A stretch of 64,000 bases of DNA. Source: Phylloscopus collybita. Taxonomy: Eukaryota > Chordata > Aves > Passeriformes > Phylloscopidae. A program made the position numbers and the translations under genes. This document shows, in pieces, positions 44,200 to 55,660 of the stretch (positions are counted from its first letter, which is position 1; the number at the start of each line of letters is the position of its first letter). Under the pieces are notes generated by a model, which searched no databases, had not been told where the DNA came from, and saw only the letters and a list, made by a program, of their open reading frames with translations. Location: assembly GCA_027886175.1 (NCBI GenBank), contig JAJNNQ010000008.1, forward strand, positions 1,918,501-1,982,500, read 5' to 3'.

Positions 44200-44320
44200 A
44201 TAAAATAAAAATAAAAGAAAGCAGAGGAAAGCAAAATAAAAGCAAGGAGAGGAAAGTAGAAGAAAGTGAAAGGAACTAAAATGAAAGAAAGTGAAATGAA
44301 ACAAAATAAAATTAAAAGTA
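44200..44320 (+). repeat. Degenerate purine-rich AAAG/AAAT tract
   Basis: About 120 bases almost entirely A and G with scattered T, built from GAAAG, AAAATAAAAG and GGAAAG words with no fixed period. It follows a T-run at 44145-44163, so the strand asymmetry switches there. Confidence 0.75.
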
Positions 44321-45536
44321 AGCATCTATAGTTAGAAGAAAATAAATGATATTCCAAATAAATAAATTCTACTTCTATTTCTTGGAGTGATCTAAGACAG
44401 CTGATGGAGATTGACACTCTCAAGTTACATGAATGTTTTGAACGTGTAAAGAATCCTTTATAAATTCAGCTTGGTTTGCTGTGATACACTTTCCAAATTA
44501 GGATACTGCGGAGCAGATTGTGAAATGGTGATTTACATGACTTGAGGATTTTGCTCCTTGTGATTAAACACAATAGCACTTCTTTTGGTTCCCTTTAGAA
44601 TGCATTTTAAAAAATGTATTTAAATATATGTAGAAATGTATTTTAAATGCAGGTTATTTCCACAAATACAAAAATATCAGGCAAAAAGTGCATTATTGAG
44701 TGCTGTGTAAAGTACAGCTGAGCATGTCTAGATTGCAGTATTCTAAAGGAGGAAATAAAATTACAACTAAGAAAAATATTCAAAGTACCATTTTTTTTTT
44801 TTCTGGCAGGAAAGTGAAAACATGGAGTTTTGTTGGCTCATTCTTCCTTTTGCAAATAATTTAGTGCTGAGCTTTTACCTCGCTACATGATATACTGCAG
44901 TGAAATGCACAGAAATTTGGGATTAGATATGAGCTGTAACATCGAGTAAATTTTATGTTGAGAAATTTAGAGCGTGCCAAGCGGCCAGCTCCTTGGACAA
45001 AAGACTAACATGAATAGGTTAGAGAATTATTAGCCTCTAATAATAGATGATATACTATATATCAAGTAATGACTACTTACTATCCTGCATTTATCTGTTG
45101 CACGATGTCCTTTTTAATTACCTACCCTGCCGCCACAGGGGCCGGCAGCTGGTGCAAGAAATGCTGCAAAGCTCATGCCTTCTTCCCTCATAAAATGGAA
45201 ATATCTTCCCAATCTGTGCCCTTGCAGTAGTTAAACATGGGTTTCCCAGGGAAAAAAAAAAAGCATCCAAAGCATGTTTTGTTTGAACAGTAGTTTTTAA
45301 GAAAGGTTGTGTTACTAATATTGTTTTTCTACACAGTTCTGTCCAGCGGAGAGCAAAACTCTACCTGGCTGTGGCTCTTCCCTTCAGATTTTAATTCCTT
45401 CTGCTGCTTGTCTAGGTGAGGAACGGATAAAAATAGATTGTTAGATGAGGCTGTTGCTTTTAATTATATTCATAATGAGCATTCACCATCCTTAATTCAA
45501 TAGTGCAGTATAACGGGGGAGGGCAGGGTTGTTTAA

Positions 45537-45559
45537 CCTCATTTCCTAAGGAAATGAGG
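45537..45559. repeat. Perfect 23-bp inverted repeat
   Basis: Eleven-base arms CCTCATTTCCT and AGGAAATGAGG flank a single central A with no mismatch. It is the longest perfect palindrome I noticed. The arms contain TTTCC/GGAAA, the core of ETS- and NFAT-type sites, in mirrored orientation. Confidence 0.7.
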
Positions 45560-46905
45560 CATACAGCATCCCACCACCCACCCACCTGGACCCAAGCCTC
45601 CTCTAACAACGTGTGAATGCTTTCTAAGTGAGCTTGAAAGGGGACAGAGATCCCAAAGGTTACATTTCCTCTTGAAAATTGGGGTGAGTGCAGGGAAAAG
45701 CTCCACACTGGTGTGCCAGGCAGGTAAGTTCAGTCATTGCCCCTGCTGATGGCAGCCCATGGCCAGTGACATGTCCTGCCTGCTGGGGAAGGAACAGCAG
45801 GGCTGGAAGAGCTGGGCTTCAGGCTTGCTGCTGGGGCTGAACTTTGGGATGGGTAGCACTGGGTAAAAACAGAGGAAATTGCTTTTGCTCACAATTTGGT
45901 TTTGGGTAGGACCATAAATTCTGAGAACCTCATTTTACACTAATTCTCCCCGAGGTAATGTCAGTGCAGGCAGCCTCCTGGTTTTGGTGAAATCAGGGCA
46001 GAGTGAGGAGCTGGTTTGCTTTCTGGGAGCAGGACAAAGCTCAGTGAAAATTGGCCACTGTGCTTTTGGACCAGCAGTGTTGCAGGGGACCTTTCCCATG
46101 CTGTTCCCCCAAAAGAGCAATTCTCCCCACTGCTTCCCTCCCTCCATCTGCTCCCACACCGACTGCTCTTGGAGCTGGCAGCACATTAATAAAAAAATGT
46201 AAGTTTTATGGGACAAAGTAAATAAGGCAATTCATATATCATTCCTAAGACACACAGAAAGGAGGCAGAGAAAAATAACCAACCGATATTTTATATGAGG
46301 ATATTTCCATGAGTCAGCTCATTTTCATGTTTCTGGGCTTCCAGCTGCAAGCTCTGCTGTGTTGGCTTATCTTCTACTCGAGGCCTGGCATGTGCCAGAA
46401 GTAGCTTATAATTGGCTGTGTTTCCCTTTTGTAAATGGTAATAATAGAGCCTTTATCAGCAGAGAATGGCTAAAAATTTGGATGTCTTTAATTTCATCAC
46501 AACTTGTAATTTTTTTCAGGTCTAATATTACACAAATAGATCTCAGAGCTCCTTGTACAGGTTGCAGGGCTGACAGCAGAGGGGTTGATTTTTGTAGGTG
46601 GGATATTGAACTGCCCTTCAAATGTTCCCTAAGCAATGGCCATAGAGTTGAATTTATCCTTTAACCCTTGTGGCAGGGGTTTCATTAACCCCTTAGCTTA
46701 AGAAAAGTCACAGTAGCTGTGGCTCAGCCTGGCTGGGAGAGGCTGGTGCATTTCTTGTGGCAGCCTGGGTGTTTATTGCAGGGCAAAAATGCAAGGTATT
46801 TTCAAAGTATTTTAATTCACTTGAGGTTTTCAATGAACTCACCTCAGCCTCCTAAACTCCTCCTGAGATTGCTTCCTGTGGATTTCAAAATTACTAAATT
46901 TAACC

Positions 46906-46929
46906 GGGGTGGGGGTTGGGGGGGGGGGG
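46906..46929 (+). other. G-rich tract with quadruplex potential
   Basis: Runs of 4, 5 and 12 G separated by T and TT. The long run alone can supply two or three G-triplets, so a quadruplex is possible on the + strand. Confidence 0.55.
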
Positions 46930-47340
46930 AAGCAGCTCATTCAATTTGATTTCTAAAGACAACTATGCAAGCTTTATAGAAAATTATTTTAAATTTCTAC
47001 ATGGCAGAAGAATTTGGTTGATCACAGGAATAGGAAGGATGTTGCAAGATTTATTTGGCCAGTCACAACTTGAATTTTGAATAAATTCTGTCAAGCTGTT
47101 AAAAAAAAATATGGAAATGCATCACTTGACGCATTCAAATCACAAATATGTTTGAGGGGAACTGCAATCTGCTCAGAGATGTCCTGCGAATAAAAAAGAT
47201 TTCACATGTGTTTAATATATTCCTTTTGGAGGAATTAATTGTCCACCAGCACTGACAAGCATGGGGGATGGAGGAGCGGAATGGGAGCTATTTGCAGTTC
47301 TTAGTGGGAATTAGTGGCATGACTATATTATAACAATCAT

Positions 47341-47512
47341 AATTAAGCATTGTACTTGAACAGTGCCTTTCCTTGGGGAATCTCAAGGCACTCTGTCAAA
47401 TTTACGGGGAAATCCCAGGGAAATAAGTGATTTCCCCACAGATCCGCAAAAATTCAGTGGCAGGGCTGTGAGCAGACCCCAGGTCTCCAGTCTCCTGGAC
47501 TCTGGCTCCAGC
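47341..47512 (-). repeat. MIR-like ancient SINE, antisense
   Basis: In order: GAACAGTGCCTTTCC, ATCTCAAGGCACTCTGTCAA, AATAAGTGATTTCCCCACAG, ATTCAGTGGCAGGGCTGTGA, CAGACCCCAGGTCTCCAGTC. These follow the reverse complement of the MIR/CORE-SINE consensus ('...agtgacttgcccaaggtcacacag...agtggcagagctgggatt...aacccaggtctcctgactc'). The best preserved old SINE in the window. Confidence 0.65.
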
Positions 47513-47726
47513 TCACAGCAGGAGCTGCCTGATTCCTCTGCCACAAACGGGGCAGGACTCAGGGGCTCTGGGAGCACAGCCTGGGGGTGCAGGTGGGTGC
47601 TGGGGGCACTGGGGCACACGGGCTGGGGCAGAGGGAAGGTGACAGCAGGGACAGGCAGCTCACACCAGACAGCTCTTTCAGCAGCAACCTGAACCTAAAT
47701 GAGCTGAAAAGAACAATGGGAAAACA

Positions 47727-47815
47727 CACTTGGGTGTCGCTGTAACCTCAGGGAAGCCCTGACTCCTCCATGCCTCAGTTTACCACCTCTACAGTTAATA
47801 TGGTGGCACTGTGGG
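47727..47815 (+). repeat. MIR-like ancient SINE fragment, sense
   Basis: GTAACCTCAGGGAAGCCCTG followed by CATGCCTCAGTTTACCACCT and CTACAGTTAATATGG parallels 'tgtgaccttgggcaagtca...tgcctcagtttccccatctgtaaaatgg'. It faces the antisense copy about 215 bp to its left, so the pair is convergent or a split insertion. Confidence 0.55.
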
Positions 47816-50800
47816 AGGACTTGTGGTGGTGGATTTTTCATGACAAAAAAAAAAAAAATAAAGAAAAAAAAAAATCAGGCAATCTTACATAAGGGTGTGG
47901 TGCTTTGAGCATCATTTGTTTTTCATCAAGTTTTTCAAGTAAGGCTGAAGTCCTTACCAGAAAAATGTGCTCTACTTTATCTCAAATTTCAGGGTTTATG
48001 CAAGAAATACACAGGGAAATTACTTATGTGTCATGAAGAACACTCTGATGAGATGATCACAGGGGTCTGTTGTGTTCAAAATCCCTAAGGTTAAAAATCT
48101 GTACAATTTAATGTTTCTAACATGCTTTGAGACCTTCAGAGGCAAGGTCCCTTTGGACTCAGTAGGATTAATTGGCCTCCTCGAGTAAGCTGGGTTGAAT
48201 TTTGTGCGTAAAACAAGGAACATGTTACGTTATGGGTTTGTTTGCTCCCCTGGCTGGTTTCACCAGTTTGTGCAGCCTGGTGAAAAACCAAACAAATTCA
48301 CCTGACTGCACAGACAGAGCAAAGCTGACAGTAAGTTTTTCATTGAAGTGCCTGCAGAGGATGACTAAGTGTTCAAAAGACAACTGGACTTAACACTATT
48401 GAGAATGTTCAATGTAAGCAGTAAAACCTTAAACATTGATTTGGGGTTTTACTGAAACAAATAGAGATTGAAAAATAGTGGTTAGATGCTGAAAAACACA
48501 GGTCCAGTGAAAATCCCCATATTTGCCCAGAATAAATCCTCTCCCTCCTGGGACCAGGCTGAGTGTGGAGGGGAACATAGTTATTGGCCTCTCTTTCTAG
48601 GCCCAGGTTGCTCATTTGGCTTGGTGATGGGCAAAAGGATGTTTTTGGGTCTGTGTGAAGGAGCCTGTCAAGAAACCATGGGCAGTGCTCCTCTGGATGG
48701 GAGCATCTGGTGTTTTAGAGAGAGCTGAGTTGGTGGTGCTGTGCAGAGAAATCCCTTCCCTCTGCCCTGGGACCAAGGGTCCTGGCAGTGGCCAGGAGAG
48801 GGGCACTGCTCTCTGGAGGCACTGCTGGCATCTCTGCAAGCCTCAGGTCAGAGGACCAAGGGTATCCCACCAGAACTGGGACAGTTGGCAATCCTCGTTC
48901 TTGTGCAGACTGTGTGAAATGCACACCATTCCCCAGAGCTTACAGGCACAGTTACAAACGAAGCAAAGATGGCAGGAATGACATTCCCTTGCTAATTATA
49001 GTGTGGTCCCATCTGTATATTTGGTGTTATGTCACCAACTCCAGCCTGCTTTTTTTCTAGCAGGGAAATACTGCTGTAGGTCGAAGCTCAGCACCAAAGG
49101 CTCCAGACCTCTAGTAATGTTATAGTTGCCTGTTTAACAGGGGAGAAACTCTATTTTTAAGGGCTATCAGTTGGAAATCTGAGAGTGTGTTGGCTAAGGT
49201 GCTTTTTGGGTAATTCAATAGTCTGTGTTTAAAAAGCACTTGGGTGTGGATAAACATAACAGAGTTCAGTGGCTGCACATTTCATTGACCCCCCTGGCTC
49301 CACTGGCACCTTGTGCATGACAGCAAAGCTGTGAGCTCAGGTCCATCCCTCCTGCATGGAGAAGGTGGGAGAGCAGCTATCTCCCTGGCCATCAGTGCTC
49401 TTCTTGGCTGCAGACTTTTTGGTTAGTAGATAGTCAGTGAAGAGTTTGGGCTGTAGGACCTGTGCATTACCCTCCAGGAATTCCCTCGGAGAGATATGAG
49501 GACAGAAACTGCCCTACTGGATCACTCCATGGGGTGTATCCTTTCAATCCTCTTGAGGATCTCATGTGTCCTCCTAGGGACTGAGATACAACCCTGGAGT
49601 CCACATCCCTGTTTCTGCTGGTGGAGTTTCCTGGCTCCTTCTTGTAAAATGGTTGCAGTTTAGGAACTTAAATTTGCTCATGGAAGATGCCATTTGTCCC
49701 TCCAAAGAAGCCCATGGGGTGCTTCATTCTTGCACGTGGTACTTGTGAGCAGTATTGGTGAGCCTCATGCTAAATCATATAGGACTGAGATTTCTAATTA
49801 GGGTAGAGGTGGGAGCCTCCAAATCTCATGTGATTAGAGAGTTCTCATAACTTTTACATTTATTATATAGCCCAATTAGCATATTTCTTACTTTAATGTC
49901 TCTATTGCTCTGTTCAAAGTTGAAAATCCAAAAATAAGAACACTTTCTAAAACTTGAAAGCCAGAAGGTGAAAATAGTCCAGAAAAAAATGTAAAAATGG
50001 GAGCTCCTAATTTAATTCACTGTTTGGGCTAAAAACAATTAATGGCACTCTGGCAAAACAAGGAAACACCATAAATAATGACAAAGAAACAAAAATATGA
50101 AAACCATCCACTTCACTGGTTATGGGAGAGGCAAAAGAAATTTAAAAAAGTCAAAAAAGGCTTCAAGCCACCCCAAAAGCAGGCTTGTGAGGAGGTGGAG
50201 AAGCACTGTGCAAAGATGAATCTCACAGGGCTTGCACCTGGACCTGTCCCATGAGGTTAAAGACCCTCTCTGCCCCCTGGTTTGCTGATACATCCCAAGG
50301 GTGTTTGGTGGAGCTCATGTGCAGGAGGGGAAGCAGATCCTCAAACAGCTTTACTGGTGAGGAGCTGCCACATGAAGGCTGTGGTGTCTCTGAAAGTCAA
50401 GGAGAATTTGTACCAGCAGAAATAGGCTCTTGGTTTCTGTCATGCAGGAAGCCGTTGGTGGAGCCGGAATTTAACAAGTTCACAACTTAACAAGTCCCAG
50501 CCTAGTGTCTGGACTACCAGAATAGATTTTTTTCTCAAATACCCCCAATCGTTCAATGCTTTTGTCAAATTTCTGTCTCTCTGTACTCAGTGTCAGCCTC
50601 AGCTTAACAATGAAAGTAGTCCCAGAAAACTTCTCACAAATAAGCAACCTGTGCTCCCTGTTATGAAAGCAACCTCCTACTGTCTTGTATATTAATTCTA
50701 TTCTTGTGGGGAGCTGTCGAGGTTGAATTTTCTGTGCCTGGCATGGTAACTTTCATTGCTTTCATTTTTTTAGGAACTTCAAGTTTCTGAAAGGCTTAGA

Positions 50801-51384
50801 GTGGGCCATGAAGGCTCCACCTCTTTCTTGGCCCTGTAACCCGTGAGCGGTTCAGCTGAGGCTAGGGGATTTGTGTATAATGATTTGGGAAAGTTGTGAG
50901 TATAAATAGTAAGGAATTTGAAATGTTTTTCCCCTCTGTAATTCAACACTCAATAGCTTCCCCTTCCACCCTGCACATAAGGTGCTGTACCAAAACCATG
51001 GAAAGAATTTGTGCAGCTTCAGATCAAGGAAGCTCATAAGCTTGCAGGCTTTTTTCTTGCTAGCTTTTTTAAAAAAAATCTTATAATATCATCTCCTCTG
51101 GAGAATAGCATAGCAAGAGGACTTTACAAATTTTCACCAGATCCTCTCACCAGGAGCATTTGCCCCAGGGCAGAGGCAGGACAGCCCTCTGATCTCTTAT
51201 GCACAGTGTGGTAAGGGCAGGAGCCTGGAATAAGTGTTCAGCCTCAGCTTTTCTTTTCTTTTTCCTCCTTTCTCTTTCTGGTAGCAGCTACTGTTGAGAG
51301 AAAGTGTTCCACCTTCTCTAAGCTCCAACTTCAGTCTTCCTTCCACATCTCACAGATATACGAGGGCAAGGTGTTGGGCTGCAG
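47816..51384. other. Gene-free stretch
   Basis: No gene recognised. An A-rich run lies at about 47846-47873. 48600-48980 is moderately GC-rich with overlapping frames of up to 108 codons on both strands and no recognisable content. An L3-like trace is at 49498-49570. Confidence 0.5.
49498..49570. repeat. L3/CR1-derived repeat trace
   Basis: GAAACTGCCCTACTGGATCA, then CTCCATGGGGTGTATCCTTT resembles the common old repeat segment 'gaactgccatactggatcagaccaatggtccat...agtatcctgt'. Only this part is recognisable. Confidence 0.4.
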
Positions 51385-51452
51385 CACACAGAATAACAGA
51401 ATGATTTATGTTGAAAAAGACCTCTCACATCACTGAGGCCAAGCTCAGATGA
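51385..51452 (-). repeat. CR1 LINE 3'-end fragment, antisense
   Basis: AGAATAACAGAATGATTTAT, GTTGAAAAAGACCTCTCACA and TCACTGAGGCCAAGCTC match the typical reversed CR1 3' end ('gaatcacagaatggtttgggttggaagggacctcaaagatcatcgagtccaac'). Such 5'-truncated copies are the usual CR1 remnants of bird genomes. The right limit is uncertain. Confidence 0.65.
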
Positions 51453-53492
51453 CCAGGGTCATCTTGACTTGCTTGACAAGCTCTGCAATGAAATGCCCAT
51501 CCCTGGTGTCCCAGGACAAGACATTGCTGAGCACAGAGGTTGCCATTGCATCTGGCAGCAGTGCATGGAGCTGGGGACACCCTGACCCGAGCGTCTCTGT
51601 AATGACAGGTCTGCTTTTAAGTGCCCCACAGGTTCCTTTTATCTCCATAGGCATCTTTGTCTTAATTTCTCCTGTGCTTTAATCCCTGCGCACAAAATGC
51701 AATGTAAAACTCAAATCACCCTCACTCATTCCAACAGAAATGTCATCTCTGAGCAGCATTGGTGCAAGTTCTCTGTAGCCCCTGTGATTTCAGCCCAGAG
51801 ATGGGTCTCAGCTCTGCACTTCATCCCCAAAGCCTGGTTGAAAACCCCTTGTACAGCTCTCCCATTACACTGACTCAGGCACAGGTGACGGACGATCACA
51901 GCACATATTCGTGTACATTCATTGCCAGGCATTTGATGTATGGTTTCATTTTTGAATCTTGACTTCATTTTGCACCATGATATCTGAACACGCAGATTTA
52001 CAAATCAGGCCCCAGCATTATTGTTTAAAGAACCCTCAGTGCTTTTTGTAAAAACCTGAGTAAGTGTTTGTTATATTTAGAGGCAATTCTGCTTATTGTC
52101 TCTTCATACCATAAGATTTTCACTGACCTAGATTTTCTATTTCATTTTCCATTTGCTGTCCTACAGTACATTTGCATGGAAAGAAATTCTTTTGTCTTTT
52201 AGTGTTCTCTTGCACTTGCTATTTCATCCACCAGCCAAAATCACACTCACTGCCCTGTGATGGTGTGAAGAGCTTCACTGGAAGTGATTGTGTGTCTGTG
52301 GATCCTTGCTTTAAACTAGAAGTAAAGAGCTATTGCAGCTTTTAGCTTTGTAGAATCCTTGGGCTGAAGAGTGGTGGAGGACCAGCCCGCAGCAGAAGAA
52401 CATGCAAAGAGGAATGGTTTGTGAGTTTTCCAGCAGTAGCAATTTACAGAAAGAAAAGTGGACAGAGTCAGAAATTGGCTTCCTTTCAGTCGGAGGGAAT
52501 AGCTCTCTCCCTGGATGTATATTCCAACTATAGCTAAAGACACAAAACAACATCTTGATTTTAATTCTGGTTTCAGTTTTAGCATGTCATTAAAGAGATA
52601 CCTGTATTGACAGGAAGAGTTGTAATGCTTTTGGGGAGTTGTTATTATCGTATTACACGATTATGGTGTTTATTGCGGTGGTGCCTTAGGGCTGAATTTA
52701 CAAACTCTGAGGATGGATTACATGGGTATTATGCTGCACACAGACATTTTGCTGCATGTTCATGTTGAAATCCTGTGAACTGGACAATGTAAACAAATTA
52801 ACATTATCAGGGAAAACCTGTTTTTTAAGTTAACTTTCCCTGCAGACTATACTCAGCCAAAGGACACTTGCTCTTGCTCTCACATCTCCTGCATCTCAAC
52901 CATGTTCAAAAATGTTTTTACTAGCACATGTTAACCAAAACCTCATCCTTTTCAGAAAAAAAAAAAAAAAAAAGAAAAAAAAAGGCAGGCATGTTTTAAA
53001 ATGCATTTGATCCAACCAGCTAGTATATTTTTAAACACGACAGTGTTATGTTTAACAGTGTGTTAGCATATGTCAATTAACTTGTTTCTGCAGAGTGCTG
53101 ACAGAAGTGCCCCCGTCGCCGCCAGCCCTGAGGGGCCCCGGGGCTCAGTCGAGTCAGCAGAAGGGAGCCTGTGCCCACACCTCCAGCCCACTGAAACTCA
53201 GCCCTGGCTCTGCTGGACAGTATTAGGGTGCTGGAAGAGGGCATGGTGGTTTTGAAGTCATTTCTCCTTCTGCTGGCTGTGGTCTGCAGGTAACCCCCCA
53301 TGGCTGTGGAGATGCACCAGGGCTCCTCTGTCAGCACCCCAAATGATGGCTCCTGTGAGCACACACGTGAGCTGAGATGCTCACACTGCACACAACGCCC
53401 TTCCAGACAGAATAAATAGAGACTTTTTCTCACACTGTCAGGAGATCACACCCCTTCCCTGTGCCAGATATAGATGAGATGGAGGAGAAAAG

Positions 53493-53510
53493 ATGCACGT
53501 GCACGTGCAT
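53493..53510. promoter_or_regulatory. 18-bp palindrome carrying two abutting CACGTG E-boxes
   Basis: ATGCACGTGCACGTGCAT is its own reverse complement and contains CACGTG at 53496-53501 and 53502-53507. It is also a purine-pyrimidine alternating run that favours Z-DNA. bHLH-ZIP factors (MYC/MAX, USF, MITF, CLOCK) bind CACGTG; zero spacing between boxes would probably prevent both being filled at once. Confidence 0.45.
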
Positions 53511-54341
53511 GTAACCCCTAAGTCTCCCCTGTGCCCAGAGCAGGTGGTGAGGATGCTGTGCATGTCTGAGGTGCTTTGTGTGACAAGTCATGGCCATGGC
53601 TATGTGGGCTACTCACCTCTCCACTGCTCTGGACCATGCTGACCAGTGCAGAGGGAACACTTTAGTCCATTGTTGGAAACAGCAGAGACCTTTCTGTCTG
53701 GGGACTGGCATGTGCTGCTGGATAAAGCCCTGGGAATGTGTGAACTAACCAGCTGTATCCCAGCAGGACCTTCCTGTGCATCCCAGCCATGAAATTGTCC
53801 ATGATGAGAAGTAAGTGGAGCGGTGAGCACGTGGGTCAGGTCTCAGCAGCAAAGCAGCAGCAAAGCACACTGCTTTCCTACAGGGATGTGCAAGTGCCTG
53901 TCCATGCACGGCAGCTGCAGAGACACCACTGGGTGTTTAACGGGGCTCGTCTGTTACTGCCTGTGCAGAGAGTGTGGGAAGGGTAAATACATGGGCATTT
54001 ATGGCAGAGGGGGTGTCCAGAGTCTGTATCCCCATGCCCTGCTGCTGTGGGCTGCATGGTGTATCCATGTCCCAGCCAGACTGGGAGCAGCCCCTAAGCA
54101 GGCAGACCTGCCTCTGCTGCTGTTCTTCTTCCAGGGAATTTGGGCAACCTTCATTTCTCATTTCAAGATTAGCAAATGCATGAATGACTCCCATGTGTTC
54201 TTGGGACAGTGTTAATGGGAACGGGAGAAATACCTAGAATAAGCAGTCCAAAAATAGGTCTCTTGTCCTGCCAATGTCTTGCACATGTTCTTAACTTTCC
54301 TGCCCTGGGAAGCAACTCCTGGCACCCTGCAGGGCAGGAGA

Positions 54342-54385
54342 GATTTTCCATTCACTTCAGTGGGTGCGAGATTTCATTCTGCCTC
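54342..54385. repeat. Ancient sauropsid repeat trace
   Basis: TTCCATTCACTTCAGTGGG followed by GAGATTTCATTCTGCC resembles 'ctcccattgacttcagtgggagcagaattt' with several changes. Confidence 0.35.
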
Positions 54386-55600
54386 ACAGACCTGTGGATT
54401 TTAAAGGGACTGTCCAGGAGGCACCCTCGAGCTCTTTGCAGGGTCCAAGTGCTTTATATTTTTAGCGCTGACACGGTGGTCATGAGGGAAAAGCACGTTT
54501 TTGCCTCGCTCGGAGGGCATGGTCAGACATGCTGCTCTGCTGGGGCTGCTCGGGGTCAAGTTGTTACTGGCCCTGAACCATTTCCTTGGGTGCTGCACCT
54601 TCCTGCTGCACAGCTTGGCTGCCATAATTGGAGCCACGGAGCTGACCTGCACCAGCCGAAACATGTTGGAAGTGGGGTTTTATAAATAGACTCTGTGGAC
54701 AAAAGGTGTTTGCTCCGGGGTGTTTATGGAGCTGGGGAGAGGAGCTTGGGGCAGGGGATGGAGCCTGACAGCTCCCAGTGAAGCAGCACAGCCCTCTTTG
54801 CAAAACAGGGAGTGTGGTGCTGGCAGAGCCTGCGGCAAGCCCCCGGCACAGGGAAGGACGGAGAGGCCGCGACCCGGGGTGTGGGTGGTCAGCTATTTTC
54901 TCCCTGTGAGACTGGCTCCCAGGCCTTTGCTCATGCAAACCCTGACAGATCCCATCTAAATGAGTAGCTGGAAATTATGTGCTCCCTCCCCAGTCTGGGC
55001 TGGAGCTGAATTTTGCTACCAGTCTCAGGGAGTAGCTTTTGCTACTGAATGCAATTAAAAGAAGCAGAACTTGGCACTGTGGGATCTTGCCCAGTGCTGG
55101 TAGTCAGGGTGATTGACATTGAATCCTTTGATTTCTCCAGAGGCATCATAACATTTTAAACTTATTATTAATTACAAGTGTATTAATCTCTGAATAGTAT
55201 TAACAGTATTTCAAAATATAATTTTATCCTATACTACCACTGGGGAAAAAAAAGCTGTTTTGGATGAACTGAACAACTTTATAGACACTGTGCTTTATAA
55301 CCAGATAGATTTTCCCTAGTTAGTTCTATTTCTACCTAATATTGGCGGAAGATTAAAGATACTGAATCAATGGCTGTAAAAGCTTACATTAAAAATTTGC
55401 AGTAAATGAGAAGAGGAAAATTTCATTAGAAACATAAATTGTAACAACTGGAATGCCTGCAACTTATTTTTAGTATTCTACTGACAGCCAGACTTGAAAG
55501 CCTTTTTTTTTTTTTCCAAATGTTTTCTTTTCTCAGATTAAAAAAAAAGAAGAAAATGACCTCTAATATTTTGAAATATAGAACTAATTACAGTACAGAG

Positions 55601-55660
55601 TGATCCTGATCCCACTGAAGTCAACTGCGGCATTCTTTATGACATTGCAGGATAGTGCCT
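55601..55660. repeat. Ancient sauropsid repeat fragment
   Basis: TGATCCTGATCCCACTGAAG and TCAACTGCGGCATTC, then GACATTGCAGGATAGTGCC follow the same motif order as the other traces (gatcctg...cccactgaagtcaatgg...ctgcaggatcggccc). Confidence 0.45.

Larger units (their letters stand above)
44321..47340. other. Gene-free stretch with hairpins
   Basis: No gene recognised. An 8-bp stem with 3-nt loop (ATTATTAG/CTAATAAT) lies at 45026-45044, a 23-bp palindrome at 45537-45559, TGAGTCAGC (AP-1/half-MARE) at 46310-46318, and a G-rich tract at 46906-46929. Confidence 0.5.
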
